From the NCBI RefSeq assembly GCF_015291745.1, contig NZ_CP030060.1, positions 372,001 to 436,000 of the forward strand: a DNA stretch of 64,000 bases, written 5' to 3'. Positions within the stretch are counted from its first letter, which is position 1. Every line of letters starts with the position of its first letter. The notes under the pieces were generated by a model. It had not been told where the DNA came from and did no database searches. It saw only the letters and a list, made by a program, of their open reading frames with translations. A program made the position numbers and the translations under genes. The stretch comes from Bradyrhizobium sp. CCBAU 53351. GTDB taxonomy: Bacteria; Pseudomonadota; Alphaproteobacteria; Rhizobiales; Xanthobacteraceae. Below are positions 46,875 through 57,813 of the stretch, in pieces.

Positions 46875-47215
46875 CAGTCGACCTCCAGTTCCTTCACACG
46901 CATCTCTTCGCCGCCGGTGACCTGCAATTGATAGCTGCCGCAGGATGGACACGGCTCGTAGCGCTGCTTGATCTCGACGTTTTGCGAGCAGGCCATGCAC
47001 CAGGCCGTGCCCGGCGTCGCGATGATCTCGAGTCTTGCGCCTTGCGCGATGGTCCGCGCCGCGACGGCCTCGAAGCAGAATTGCATTGCGTCCGGCGCGA
47101 CATGGCTGAGCGCACCGATCTCTAAACACACCGCCTTCACTCGCAAGAACGAGCGCTTGCGCGCCTCTTCCTCGACGATCCCGATGATGCCCTCGCACAA
47201 GGCCATCTCATGCAT
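46874..47215 (-). CDS. hypA: Nickel insertion protein HypA
   Basis: The 113-residue protein begins [10 protein letters not shown], with His2 as a nickel ligand, and has the zinc-binding CxxC pair Cys73/Cys76 and Cys89/Cys92 (CMACSQNV and CPSC). It hands Ni to the large-subunit precursor together with HypB. The start at 47215 overlaps the hupK end by eight bases; the longer frame is shadow of hupK. Confidence 0.95.
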   Translation of the reverse strand: MHEMALCEGIIGIVEEEARKRSFLRVKAVCLEIGALSHVAPDAMQFCFEAVAARTIAQGARLEIIATPGTAWCMACSQNVEIKQRYEPCPSCGSYQLQVTGGEEMRVKELEVD

Positions 47216-48299
47216 GGCTGGCCTCGCGGAAGCTGACGCTGAATCCGACGCAGGGGTCGAACGCCCCGACAAGTGTCCGCACCGCGTCTTGGCCCTGCCG
47301 GCCGGCGGAGAGGAGCGCGCCCTTGAGGCTTCGCACCAGCGGTCCGCGTTCGTGAAAATTCCACTCGGTCGGAGCGATATATTCGAAGCCGACGATACGT
47401 CCTTCCTCATCGAGCTTAACCGCGTGATGGAGCCGGCCTCGGGCGCATTCCACTGCCGCTGCGCCCCGGCGCTCGCCGAGCCGATAGCTCGCAACGACGC
47501 CATTATCGGGAGCGTCCCGCCTGGCGTCCAGCCAACAGGTGAGCCGGGCGATCTCGTCGATGCGCGCTCTCACGCGCGCGGCGCCGCTAGCACTTAAGGA
47601 CAAAATCTGTTCGCGCTGCGCCCGCCGCGCCCAGACGCCCGTTTCCGGAACCTTCCCGCAGAGTTCCGGCGCTTCGGAATAAGCCGTCCCTTCAGCCATG
47701 AGGCGCGTCACGATCTCAAGATCGTCAGCGGGGGTCAGAAAGAATTGGTCGGCCGCCGGCAATGACATCACCTCACGATCGCAGCGCGTCAGATAGGTGG
47801 AAAGTACGCTGCCTGGCGCCGGAGGCTGGTGTTCACCCGAAACTCCGAGCGCGCGGAGCGCAGCCTTGACGTGTGCAATGACATCGCGGCGCACGGTATC
47901 TGGCACGGTTTCAACCGCACCACTGAGAGTGGTGCTCGCCTGTATCATGCTTCGCACTGCGGGTGCGCTCTCCTGATCGAGTTCGAGGCCTGCGACGAAC
48001 AGGCCGCGTATCAATTCAGTTAAGCGCTCGGCGACAACGGCCGTGAGACGATGCATCGCTATCGGCTTGATCGTCTCCAGCCCCTGCGCCGCCTCGATTG
48101 CTGAAAGGAAGGCCACTTGGTGGGCGACCGAGCATAAGGAGAACAGGCGCGGCAGCACAGGGATGAGCGCGCTTGCCGGCTTTCCGGCAAACAGCCTCGT
48201 CAGGGGAGGCCGGCTCCGTGGCCGGATAGCAACGTCCGAAATTGTGGTACCAGTGAGCCACACCATTATGTCAATTTCGTTTCGAAAGGGGCGACTCAT
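47208..48299 (-). CDS. hupK: Hydrogenase expression/formation protein HupK
   Basis: The 363-residue protein matches HupK of rhizobial clusters, distant relatives of the hydrogenase large subunit that have lost most active-site cysteines. Here the C-terminal segment [17 protein letters not shown] echoes the DPC of large subunits but has a single Cys. In R. leguminosarum HupK acts as a scaffold in cofactor assembly together with HupF-like chaperones. It overlaps hupJ (ATGA) and hypA. Confidence 0.85.
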   Translation of the reverse strand: MSRPFRNEIDIMVWLTGTTISDVAIRPRSRPPLTRLFAGKPASALIPVLPRLFSLCSVAHQVAFLSAIEAAQGLETIKPIAMHRLTAVVAERLTELIRGLFVAGLELDQESAPAVRSMIQASTTLSGAVETVPDTVRRDVIAHVKAALRALGVSGEHQPPAPGSVLSTYLTRCDREVMSLPAADQFFLTPADDLEIVTRLMAEGTAYSEAPELCGKVPETGVWARRAQREQILSLSASGAARVRARIDEIARLTCWLDARRDAPDNGVVASYRLGERRGAAAVECARGRLHHAVKLDEEGRIVGFEYIAPTEWNFHERGPLVRSLKGALLSAGRQGQDAVRTLVGAFDPCVGFSVSFREASHA

Positions 48300-48805
48300 C
48301 CCGGCCGCTCCGTCAAGGTACCGCGCAGGAAGCTCCGACGATCAATCGGGGTCGTCGGTGGTTCGCGCCGGCGGACCGCCTCCTCGCTGTCGGCCGGCAG
48401 CATCAGCTCGGCAAGAGCGGCGTCAGCCGTTGCTCGCGCCGATGCCATGTCCGCAAATTGGAACATTGGCGAGAACAGCGAGCAGCTAGCGATGCGGCCC
48501 ATTTGCACCTCGCTGAGGGTAAATTCGATATCACCGGCTGGAAAGCGAATACGCACGGTCGCGCCCGACCTATCCCCAGCGGCGCTCGCCGGCATCACCA
48601 CGTTCATGAACCAAGGAGTGACCATGATGCCGACAAACGTTCCCTCGAAGCGACGGAAACCAATGGCCTCAACATCGAGGGCCTCGTTGTAGATTGGCAA
48701 ATCGCGCATCGCGCGCTCGCCGATCTGGCGATACATTCCTGCCAATAGCTCGCCCCATGTCACCGCGTCGGCGTCGCTGGGAGAGCTTGGCGCGCTGGCA
48801 GTCAT
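48296..48805 (-). CDS. hupJ: Hydrogenase assembly chaperone HupJ (HybE family)
   Basis: This 169-residue protein of the HybE/HupJ family has RAMRDLPIYNEALDVEAIGF near the start, FVGIMVTPWFMNVVMPA in the middle and GRIASCSLFSPMFQFADMA toward the C-terminus. Family members bind small-subunit precursors or regulate their export. The ATG at 48805 overlaps the hupI stop (ATGA). It shares a module with the rubredoxin HupI; in some organisms the two are fused. Confidence 0.88.
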   Translation of the reverse strand: MTASAPSSPSDADAVTWGELLAGMYRQIGERAMRDLPIYNEALDVEAIGFRRFEGTFVGIMVTPWFMNVVMPASAAGDRSGATVRIRFPAGDIEFTLSEVQMGRIASCSLFSPMFQFADMASARATADAALAELMLPADSEEAVRRREPPTTPIDRRSFLRGTLTERPG

Positions 48806-49011
48806 GTTTCGATCGCCATGAACTTCGATTTCGGGGCGTCGCAGTTGGGGCATCGCCACTCCTCCGGCAGAAGTGAGAACGGTGTGCCGGGTGCGATCTG
48901 CGCCACCGCATCACCATCGGCCGGATCATAGACGGTCCAACAGATGCCGCATTCAAGCCGCGCAGCCTCAGTGACGTCTTGGCGCACGCCAAAGTTCTCA
49001 AAGGCGCTCAT
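48802..49011 (-). CDS. hupI: Rubredoxin HupI
   Basis: The 69-residue protein has the two CxxC knuckles of rubredoxin at Cys21/Cys24 and Cys54/Cys57 (CGICW and CPNC) with the [15 protein letters not shown] context. It binds one iron and is thought to serve electron transfer or protection of Fe-S cluster assembly in HupS under oxygen. Overlaps hupH and hupJ by ATGA junctions. Confidence 0.93.
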   Translation of the reverse strand: MSAFENFGVRQDVTEAARLECGICWTVYDPADGDAVAQIAPGTPFSLLPEEWRCPNCDAPKSKFMAIET

Positions 49012-49871
49012 TTGAAATATGCCTCAATGATTTCTTGGAGCCGTTCGGCGGAATCCTCGAAATCTTCGTCTGCAGCAAGCGCAACCGTGGGTACCCCGCC
49101 AACTTCCAGCGTGTCGAGGATGATGGTGTCCATGGCGTTGAAAAACTGCACCGACCAGACATTGCGAATGCCAGTCGACAGCACCCGACAGGTGCCATAG
49201 CCGCGCGAGACAAGCTGGATCGGCCCGTTCCGAATAGTCTCCTGCAAAAAGCTCATATCCACCGGGCTCATCGGCAACAGAGTGAAATTGATGATCTGCG
49301 AGCGGATGCCAGGACGCCAGGCTAGCGCCCGCTCGCGGATCTCGGCGAGCACCGGTAGGACGTTCATGGCGCCTTCAGGGGCCTGTCCGATTTCGAAATC
49401 GGCGGCTGTCAGATCGGCTGCTGCGCGTCTGACGATCTCGGGAACAGCGCCTACTTCAATATATTCGGAAGCCGCGTCAGTTTCGATCCTGACACGCCAG
49501 ATCCCTGCGAGCACCGATTCTTGAATCTGCGCCAGCGATCCGTCCGGCAGCGCTACGACGCCGCCGACCTCCCCCTCGCCGAGAACATCGGCGACGAGCT
49601 TGCTTTCGAGATCGTTGAGATTGCCGAGCCGGAACAGTTGCGAGGGTGCGTCCGCCCTTTGACCTGCAATGGCCTCCGCGATGTTGGAGAGCAGCGTGAC
49701 GGCTTTGGGGCAGTTCTTAGCGAGCTCGACACTGTCTAATGTTGCGAGTCTTGCGAGTGCGCCGGCCGCCGTCAGGCTGCCACTTGAGGCATTGAGACTC
49801 TCTTCTCCGATAGGGAACACGCTGACGGGTTGCTCGGCGCCTTCCGGCGCATCCCAGAATCCGACCTTCAT
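49008..49871 (-). CDS. hupH: Hydrogenase expression/formation protein HupH
   Basis: The 287-residue protein matches the HyaF/HupH family, with [26 protein letters not shown]-like [19 protein letters not shown] and the C-terminal [20 protein letters not shown]. HupH assists small-subunit maturation in air in related systems. It begins at 49871, overlapping hupG, and ends overlapping hupI, both ATGA. Confidence 0.9.
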   Translation of the reverse strand: MKVGFWDAPEGAEQPVSVFPIGEESLNASSGSLTAAGALARLATLDSVELAKNCPKAVTLLSNIAEAIAGQRADAPSQLFRLGNLNDLESKLVADVLGEGEVGGVVALPDGSLAQIQESVLAGIWRVRIETDAASEYIEVGAVPEIVRRAAADLTAADFEIGQAPEGAMNVLPVLAEIRERALAWRPGIRSQIINFTLLPMSPVDMSFLQETIRNGPIQLVSRGYGTCRVLSTGIRNVWSVQFFNAMDTIILDTLEVGGVPTVALAADEDFEDSAERLQEIIEAYFK

Positions 49872-50314
49872 AGCTCGACACCTTTTGCGCGATGCTGGGG
49901 AACAATGGTAACGGCAATGGCTGCGCTTTGCCCGCGCGGGCGGTCGATCAGCTTAGTGATGCGGTCGACATAGACTGACCAATCCTGGATCTTGGCGATC
50001 AGCCCCAGCGTCTCGCCCTTGGCCACGAAGATAAGGGTCGGCTGCACTCGCACCCCGAAACGTTCGCCAAGCGCCTCTTCGGCATGGGGTGCAATGATCG
50101 CGGCGCGCAGGCGGCCTCCGAACGCCGTAACCAGCTCAGGCAGCACTACGGCGACATCAATGGCCTCCGGAAAACGGTTGGGATTACCCGCCGATAGCAG
50201 CACGGCGACAGCACCGGCTTGGTCGGCATGTTTAAGAAAATGATCGACGGTCGCGACATCGACCTCATTGAGGCCATGCCGACTGAGATCATGCCGTCCT
50301 ACCTGGAATTCCAT
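49868..50314 (-). CDS. hupG: Hydrogenase chaperone HupG (HyaE family)
   Basis: The 148-residue protein has a thioredoxin-like fold without the CxxC pair, as expected for HyaE/Hup[21 protein letters not shown] and [15 protein letters not shown] are typical. It binds the small-subunit precursor before Tat export. The ATG at 50314 has GGGAGGT at good spacing; a TTG at 50326 is less likely. The gap of about 250 bases upstream carries a perfect sigma-54 promoter. Confidence 0.88.
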   Translation of the reverse strand: MEFQVGRHDLSRHGLNEVDVATVDHFLKHADQAGAVAVLLSAGNPNRFPEAIDVAVVLPELVTAFGGRLRAAIIAPHAEEALGERFGVRVQPTLIFVAKGETLGLIAKIQDWSVYVDRITKLIDRPRGQSAAIAVTIVPQHRAKGVEL

Positions 50315-50567
50315 TTGACCTCCCAAAACAGACTTATCTTTCTGATCGGGATAGTGTTAGCAAGCTGCGTGCCAGGGACAGTCAGGATTTATGTAGTTGA
50401 ATTCACTGATCTATTTTCAACGCCATCAAGCCGAGTGGATGCGAATGATAAGCTACTTTCCACTACAAACGAAAGCCTTCTTTCCAGACTAGAAACTTGT
50501 CTTCCGGCGAGCACCTCGGCCAGCGGCTGAGGTCAGCCGGCCAAGTCATTCTAGGATGACAACCCGC
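50315..50567. other. hupF-hupG intergenic gap
   Basis: About 250 bases without a gene inside an otherwise tightly packed cluster. It is more AT-rich than its neighbours and holds the sigma-54 promoter at 50359-50374. No other feature was recognised. Confidence 0.6.
50359..50374 (-). promoter_or_regulatory. Sigma-54 (-24/-12) promoter for hupG and downstream genes
   Basis: Read on the minus strand the sequence is TGGCACGCAGCTTGCT, a perfect match to TGGCACG-N4-TTGCW. The implied transcription start is near 50348, about 35 bases before the hupG ATG. It should be activated by an NtrC-type protein, most likely HupR encoded downstream in the same transcript. Confidence 0.85.
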
Positions 50568-50864
50568 TTAATCAGTCAGGAGGTGCGCAGGCAATTGCGG
50601 TTCGCGGTCGATCAGATCGGCGAAGAAGCAGTCGAAATCGTTGCCGTCGAGCGCTGCACCGAGACCGTCGATGGCAGCCGCAATCAGGCACGCTTCTTCT
50701 TTCTCAAGTAGGCGGATCGCCGTGTCGATGTAGACCAGCACGTGGGCACCGGCCGGAGGATGCGAGAGCAGAAGCACGGAGACGCGGCGTTGCTCGCCGC
50801 GAAACTCGCACAAAGCCGAAATTCCATCGGTCTCGACGATAGTCATCGGCAGTCCAAGGCACAT
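50568..50864 (-). CDS. hupF: HypC-family chaperone HupF
   Basis: This 98-residue HypC paralogue begins MCLGLPMTIVE with the invariant Cys2 and has a C-terminal extension compared with the 78-residue HypC encoded at 43475. HupF chaperones the HupL precursor, particularly under oxygen. The ATG at 50864 lies 26 bases after the hupD stop; the longer frame is shadow of hupD. Confidence 0.93.
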   Translation of the reverse strand: MCLGLPMTIVETDGISALCEFRGEQRRVSVLLLSHPPAGAHVLVYIDTAIRLLEKEEACLIAAAIDGLGAALDGNDFDCFFADLIDREPQLPAHLLTD

Positions 50865-50890
50865 CCGTCTTCTCCGGCACGCTCCGGCGG

Positions 50891-51493
50891 TCAGGCCGGC
50901 CGCATCTCGTAACTCGCATGGTCGATGTCGTTGGCGAGCAGGCGCTCGGAGTCTGCCAACGGCGTATCGCGCAGCTTCACCTCGATGCCCCACTCGGCCA
51001 GAACTTTGCAGGCAAGCTCGATGGCCGGTGCGATCTGATCGCGTACGGACGCCGTCAATGGACCTCCCCAGTCTTCGAGATCGAGCGGTTGGCAGCCGAT
51101 CAGGACGAGGTGCTTCGGGCAGCGGCCGAGCAGGTCGGCTGCGCTGATCACCTCCTGGAAGCCGGTTTGATGCAGACTCATCTTCTTCGCGCCGGTGAAG
51201 CGTGGCACCTCGTCGCCGCGCACGAGCTTCAGCTTGCCTGGCGGCAGACCATAATCGATGGCATCGAACACGAGCAAGCGATCAGCGTCCTCCAGATAGT
51301 TGACGAGATAGAGCCCCTGCGTTCCGCCATCGAGAATCGTGACATTATCAGGCACGGCGTAGCGGCGGTGGAAGTCCTCCACCGCGCGCACGCCAAAGCC
51401 TTCATCGGCCCACAGGATGTTGCCGATGCCGAGCACCAAGATGTGGTCGTCGTTTGGGGCGTTCAACATCGAGATCGTTCCAGTTTCAGTCAC
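50891..51493 (-). CDS. hupD: Hydrogenase maturation endopeptidase HupD
   Basis: The 200-residue protease of the HyaD/HybD type has LGIGNILWADEGFGVRAVED with Glu31, VFDAID with Asp77 and SLHQTGF with His108, the three nickel-sensing residues. It removes the C-terminal extension of HupL after Ni insertion. The GTG at 51493 overlaps the hupC end by eight bases; an ATG at 51469 is an alternative start. Confidence 0.93.
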   Translation of the reverse strand: MTETGTISMLNAPNDDHILVLGIGNILWADEGFGVRAVEDFHRRYAVPDNVTILDGGTQGLYLVNYLEDADRLLVFDAIDYGLPPGKLKLVRGDEVPRFTGAKKMSLHQTGFQEVISAADLLGRCPKHLVLIGCQPLDLEDWGGPLTASVRDQIAPAIELACKVLAEWGIEVKLRDTPLADSERLLANDIDHASYEMRPA

Positions 51494-52229
51494 GGAATTG
51501 CCGTTCGCCCGAGATCATCGAGGAGATGATACTCTGGCGTGACATGATGTCCTCGCGGATCGCAGCGTAGATGTGTACCATCACGAACACGACCAGCGCC
51601 CACATGCCCAGATGATGCCAGGTGTGAACGTCCTGGCTGTTCGGCCAGATCGAGAACACCCAGCCGAACAGTTTGTGCTGCCAGCTATCGATGCCTTCTC
51701 CTTCCGAATAGAGCGCAAAGCCGGTCACGATCATGAAGGTCACGAACAACGTGAAGCCCGTGAACATCGCGGTCTGCGCCAGCGGGTTGTGCCCGACATA
51801 CATCTTCGGCTGACGTTCCAGGAAGGCGTACCAGCGGATCTCGTGCCAGACTTCCTTCCAGAATTGCCGGCGATGCACCGGCAGATAGAAGATCTGCCGG
51901 GAATGGTGGTTGCCGGTGAAGGCCCACAGGATACGCGCGAGGAAGAACACCGCGAGCACCTGCCCCGCCGCGAAATGGGCGAAGCGCATATAGCCCATCA
52001 CGAAGTTGGCCGACGCCTCCCCCTCGACCGCCGGCAGCGGCGTCCCGATCAGAAACCCGGTGACCATCAGGATGATGATCGAGAACGCGTTCACCCAATG
52101 GCAGATGCGCACCGGCGCTTCGTAGACATAGACGGTGGGCCGGCCCACCGCATGCTCGCCAGCAGCATCGGCCGCGATCGCCGTCAGGTCCGGCTCGCTT
52201 TCCACCGGGGGAGCAATTGCATCCATCAT
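51486..52229 (-). CDS. hupC: Hydrogenase b-type cytochrome HupC
   Basis: This 247-residue integral membrane protein has four transmembrane helices. Conserved histidines for two hemes sit in VRICHWVNAF, MRFAHFAAGQ and VHTWHHLGMW with VMVHIYAAIRED. It anchors HupSL and passes electrons from H2 to the quinone pool. AGGAGG precedes the ATG at 52229. A second, stand-alone homologue is encoded at 61771. Confidence 0.94.
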   Translation of the reverse strand: MMDAIAPPVESEPDLTAIAADAAGEHAVGRPTVYVYEAPVRICHWVNAFSIIILMVTGFLIGTPLPAVEGEASANFVMGYMRFAHFAAGQVLAVFFLARILWAFTGNHHSRQIFYLPVHRRQFWKEVWHEIRWYAFLERQPKMYVGHNPLAQTAMFTGFTLFVTFMIVTGFALYSEGEGIDSWQHKLFGWVFSIWPNSQDVHTWHHLGMWALVVFVMVHIYAAIREDIMSRQSIISSMISGERQFRD

Positions 52230-52238
52230 GGCCGCCTC

Positions 52239-54029
<1,791 letters not shown>

Positions 54030-54058
54030 GATCGTTTCTACCCTAATGTGTCTTTTGA

Positions 54059-55150
54059 TCAGCTGTTGTGGCCGGCGTCTTCGCGCTTGCTGGCAAGCCG
54101 CTTTACCGCAGTGACGGCGGCGTGCGCGGCCACCGCCGCACCCACGGCGCCCGCTGCCGCCATGCCGATCTGATCGGCGTTTTTCTCGATGCCGAACTGC
54201 TTGATGTTGGTGAGGCGATCGTAGAACGAGCCCTTGTCCCAAAAGCCGTCCTCTGAGCAGCCGATGCAGCCGTGTCCCGATTGGATGGGGAATGAGACCC
54301 CCCCGTTCCAGCGCACGGTTGAGCAGGCGTTATAGGTCGTTGGCCCCTTGCAGCCCATCTTGTAGAGGCAGTAGCCTTTGCGCGCCGCCTCATCGTCCCA
54401 CTCCTCGACAAACTGGCCGGCGTCGAAATGCGGGCGCCGGTAACACTTGTCGTGGATGCGCTGCGAGTAGAACATCTTAGGCCGGCCCTGGCGGTCGAGC
54501 TCGGGCAGCTTGCCGAAGGTGGTGATGAAGGTGACGACGCCGGTCATCACTTCGGCGATCGGGGGGCATCCCGGCACCTTGATGATCGGCTTGTTGGTGA
54601 TGACCTTGTCGATCGGTGTGGCCTGGGTCGGATTGGGCTTTGCCGCCTGTACGCAGCCCCAGGACGCGCAAGCGCCCCAAGCGATGATCGCCATCGCGTC
54701 CTCGGCCATCATCTTCAGCTTTTCGACGAATGGTTTGCCGCCGTCGATACAGAACATGCCGCCCTCGTTGAGCGGCGGATTACCTTCAACGGCCAGAATG
54801 TACTGACCTTTATGCTTGGCACGGGTCTCCTCGAGGATCGCTTCCGCCTGATGGCCCGCGGCCGCCATGATCGTGTCATCGTAGTCTAGCGAGATCATCG
54901 ACAGCACCGCATCCTTCACCAGGGGATGCGCGGAGCGGATGAAGCTCTCGGAGCAGCAGGTGCATTCGAGACCGTGCATCCAGATCACGGGCACACGCGG
55001 CTTGGTCTCGAGCGCATTGGCGATGCGGCTCGCCGCCAGCGGGCCGAGGCCGAGGCTCGTCGCGGTCAGGCTGCAGAACTTGTGAAAGCTTCGACGCGTG
55101 ATGCCTTGCCGCCTGATCACGCTGTAAAATGTTTCCGTCGCCGTGCCCAT
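54059..55150 (-). CDS. hupS: Uptake [NiFe]-hydrogenase small subunit HupS
   Basis: This 363-residue subunit has a Tat signal (RRSFHKF at residues 19-25), the proximal cluster ligands in LECTCCSES (Cys63, Cys65, Cys66) and WGACASWGC, the distal and medial cluster ligands farther on, and a C-terminal membrane helix ([20 protein letters not shown]). The extra cysteines of CTCC and SWGC match those of the [4Fe-3S] cluster in oxygen-tolerant enzymes such as E. coli Hyd-1. A sigma-54 promoter lies upstream. It is exported folded with HupL to the periplasmic side of the membrane. Confidence 0.96.
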   Translation of the reverse strand: MGTATETFYSVIRRQGITRRSFHKFCSLTATSLGLGPLAASRIANALETKPRVPVIWMHGLECTCCSESFIRSAHPLVKDAVLSMISLDYDDTIMAAAGHQAEAILEETRAKHKGQYILAVEGNPPLNEGGMFCIDGGKPFVEKLKMMAEDAMAIIAWGACASWGCVQAAKPNPTQATPIDKVITNKPIIKVPGCPPIAEVMTGVVTFITTFGKLPELDRQGRPKMFYSQRIHDKCYRRPHFDAGQFVEEWDDEAARKGYCLYKMGCKGPTTYNACSTVRWNGGVSFPIQSGHGCIGCSEDGFWDKGSFYDRLTNIKQFGIEKNADQIGMAAAGAVGAAVAAHAAVTAVKRLASKREDAGHNS

Positions 55151-55360
55151 AAATCCTCCCGCCGTCAGCTTTGGCTTTCAATGACGCTTAGGGACAGCAA
55201 GAAGCAGGCCAACTGCGTGGCGCAAAATGAAATTAGAGGAATGTCAAAAGGTTGCGAGATCTGAATTGTGCAAGACGCGAAGATCGAGCGGCACTGCACG
55301 AAAGAAGCGGAAACAATTCGATTTGCAGGCGGTAACGAGGTTTACGCCGCCGAGCCCGTT
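55151..55360. promoter_or_regulatory. hupS regulatory region
   Basis: The 210-base gap between hupV and hupS contains the sigma-54 element and upstream AT-rich sequence suitable for DNA bending and enhancer binding. I could not define an IHF or HupR site with confidence. Confidence 0.5.
55196..55211 (-). promoter_or_regulatory. Sigma-54 promoter of hupS
   Basis: The minus-strand sequence TGGCCTGCTTCTTGCT matches TGGCACG-N4-TTGCW except at two positions in the -24 box. The GG and GC dinucleotides have correct spacing. Transcription should start near 55185, giving a leader of about 35 bases before hupS. Activation by HupR is expected from known hup systems. Confidence 0.8.
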
Positions 55361-56800
55361 TCAATGCGCAGTGCACACCATGCAAGGATCGAACGAGCGC
55401 ACGACATGCTGAACCGCAACGGAACGTGCGCCAGCCTCGCCCACATCGGTGCCGACCAGCGCCTGTTCCAGAGGGCCTGCCACGCCGAGGGAATCGCGCG
55501 GTGAAAAATTCCAGGTGGTCGGCGCGATGATCTGGTAGCGCTCGATCTTTCCACCGCGCACCGCCACCCAATGCCCGAGGCTGCCGCGCGCGGCCTCGAC
55601 GAGACCGACATATGCCCCGTCGGGCATCTCCTGCGAGGGAGCACAGAACGGTTCCGAAAGTCGTAGCGCGCGGGTCCACTGCTCCATCGCAAGTGCGATG
55701 CGCGCAGTCTCGATCAGCCGGGCGATCACACGGTTGCGGACATTGGTGCCGCTTGGGGCGACGAGATCGGCTATCAGCGCTTGCCCGGCCACGGTCTGGC
55801 GCGCAATCGCCCCGACCTCGACCGGCTGGCCCGAAAGCCGCGGCGCCTTGCACCAGCTATAGGCGCCTGCCTTGTCGGGATCAGGTACGGTGTTGCTGTG
55901 CGCAGGATCGGAGGAGCAATCCCGCATCCATGCATGGGAAACGTCCTCGCTGATCTGACTCAGCGGCAACGGCTCCACAACCATGTCTGGACCAACAATG
56001 CCGCGCGGGAACAGTCCGCAATCGGCGCCTTGATAGGCGCCATAGCTCATCAACACGCCCGGTCCCTTGCCGAGCTCACTGAGCGCGAGGCTGTCGGCAA
56101 GCCTGAGGAAATGAGCGAAATCACCGCTGCGCCCCGCGCGCCAGCGGTCGAGCTCGTCTGCGGTCGAGAGCGACAGCATGTTCTCTAGAGTATCGGCGAA
56201 CACTGTACGTTCAAGGAACGTGCGAAATGAGGTCACGATCGACAACAGCCGTACGCGCTCGCCGAGTTCGATCGCGCGCGTCGCGCCGCCCGGCTGGAAG
56301 GCAAGGCTGTGTGGCCATTTGCCAGCAATGATTCCCATAGTCTCGAGCAGCCGCGCCCGCGCCGGCAGCGCATCGCGCGCCGCACTGCCGCGGGTGGCCG
56401 CAAAGCGCTCGCGAGTCTCCTGGTACCAATCCTGCGAAGCGTAGGCTTCACGGGCGAAGTCAGGCATGAAGAAGATGTAGAAATGCGTAAGATGATCGGC
56501 GGCATTCTCTGCCGCGTGCGCGATATTAGTGGCGAGCAGACCGTTCGGCGCCGCCTCGGTTCCCATCGCATGGCGAAGCGCGGCAGCGGCGGCGACCGAC
56601 TGCGAGACCGAGCAGATGCCGCAGATGCGCGGCGCCAACACCAGCGCATCAAGCGGTGGCCGCCCCTCCAGAATTTGCTCGAACCCGCGATAGAGCGGCG
56701 CCGTCACTTCGGCGCGCTGGACCCGGCCGCTTTCGACGTCGAGGCGGACTTCGAGATCGCCCTCGACGCGGTTGAACGGGCCGATCGTAATCCTCGTCAT
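55361..56800 (-). CDS. hupV: H2-sensing hydrogenase large subunit HupV
   Basis: The 479-residue large subunit has APRICGICSVSQS (Cys60 and Cys63) and ends at DPCMVCTAH (Cys473, Cys476, His479). It therefore lacks the C-terminal extension that HupD would cleave, as is typical of regulatory hydrogenases (HupV/HoxC). With HupU it detects H2 and controls HupT. Its ATG overlaps the hupU stop (ATGA). Confidence 0.94.
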   Translation of the reverse strand: MTRITIGPFNRVEGDLEVRLDVESGRVQRAEVTAPLYRGFEQILEGRPPLDALVLAPRICGICSVSQSVAAAAALRHAMGTEAAPNGLLATNIAHAAENAADHLTHFYIFFMPDFAREAYASQDWYQETRERFAATRGSAARDALPARARLLETMGIIAGKWPHSLAFQPGGATRAIELGERVRLLSIVTSFRTFLERTVFADTLENMLSLSTADELDRWRAGRSGDFAHFLRLADSLALSELGKGPGVLMSYGAYQGADCGLFPRGIVGPDMVVEPLPLSQISEDVSHAWMRDCSSDPAHSNTVPDPDKAGAYSWCKAPRLSGQPVEVGAIARQTVAGQALIADLVAPSGTNVRNRVIARLIETARIALAMEQWTRALRLSEPFCAPSQEMPDGAYVGLVEAARGSLGHWVAVRGGKIERYQIIAPTTWNFSPRDSLGVAGPLEQALVGTDVGEAGARSVAVQHVVRSFDPCMVCTAH

Positions 56801-57813
56801 GGCGTGCGCTTGGCCGTGGTGCGGCCGGGCGGCACCACCACATGATCAGCGGTCGCATTCAGCCTCACGCGCCGCGGAGTCGCCGATTTCGACAACGCCG
56901 CGAGCGCGACGAACCAGGCTTTTGGCATGTCGGTCGGCAAGCCGACTGGGATGCCGGCAAGCTTGGCGGTCTCCAGGAAATTCTGCGCGTCTTCGAAGCC
57001 AGGTGACGTGCAGGCGATGCAGGCATAACCGCCCTTCGTGCAGGAACCGCCGCCGTTCCAGGAGCGCTGGTTGCAATCGCCGACAGCCTGAGTCGCCTTG
57101 CAGCCGAGATGCTCCATGAGGCAGCCGCGCTCGGACATGGTTTCGGCGCTGGCCTTGAACTCATAGAACTCGTTGCGGGAGCAGCCGTGATGAGCAAGAT
57201 GGTTGGCAACGAATTTCGGTCGGCCATAGGTGTCGAGGTCAGTCGCTGACAAGTCCTTGGACGTCAGTGCCAAAATGGTTTCCATCATCCAGCCCGGATG
57301 CGGCGCACAGCCAGCCACATTGATCACCGGCAAGCCGAGCCGGGAGCGGAAGCCTGCGCCGAGCGCGCCGCCAGCATCGGCGCCCTCGAATTGCAGCCCG
57401 ACCGCGTCGGTTGGATTGGCGCCGGCGGCTGGCACCCCGCCATAGGCGGCACAGCTTCCGACCGCAACGACATAGTCCGCCCGCGGCGCGAGATCTAGCA
57501 TCCAGTGGTAGATCGAGCGGCCCGTGCCCGCGAGCATGTTGAAGCGGCCGCTATCGTTCGGGCCGCGGGCAACGGAGCCTTCGAGGAGCAGTAGGTCGAG
57601 CGGCACCCTGCCCTCGCGCACGGAGTTGAGCACCTCGGCCGCTTCCTCGCCTGTCTCCTCGCTGACCGAGGGATGCCACAGCAGGTTGATGCCGAACTGC
57701 CTCAGTTCGTCGAACCAGCCGGAAGAGCCGCTTTCGAGGATCGACATGGTGCAACCGCCGCAGCTCGCGCCTTGCAGCCAGAGCAGGTTGGTCATTCCGT
57801 TCGATTGGCTCAT
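56797..57813 (-). CDS. hupU: H2-sensing hydrogenase small subunit HupU
   Basis: This 338-residue small subunit has no Tat signal and no membrane anchor, so it stays in the cytoplasm. The proximal-cluster ligands are in LQGASCGGCTMSIL and VGSCAAYGG; glycines occupy the places of the two extra cysteines seen in HupS. It forms the sensor with HupV. The ATG at 57813 has GGAGGG at suitable spacing; a GTG directly before it is possible. Confidence 0.94.
   Translation of the reverse strand: MSQSNGMTNLLWLQGASCGGCTMSILESGSSGWFDELRQFGINLLWHPSVSEETGEEAAEVLNSVREGRVPLDLLLLEGSVARGPNDSGRFNMLAGTGRSIYHWMLDLAPRADYVVAVGSCAAYGGVPAAGANPTDAVGLQFEGADAGGALGAGFRSRLGLPVINVAGCAPHPGWMMETILALTSKDLSATDLDTYGRPKFVANHLAHHGCSRNEFYEFKASAETMSERGCLMEHLGCKATQAVGDCNQRSWNGGGSCTKGGYACIACTSPGFEDAQNFLETAKLAGIPVGLPTDMPKAWFVALAALSKSATPRRVRLNATADHVVVPPGRTTAKRTP

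Noticed and set aside
55212..55360. IHF or HupR (TTG-N5-CAA) sites upstream of hupS
   Set aside because: I looked for both patterns and found only weak matches with several mismatches, so I did not annotate any.
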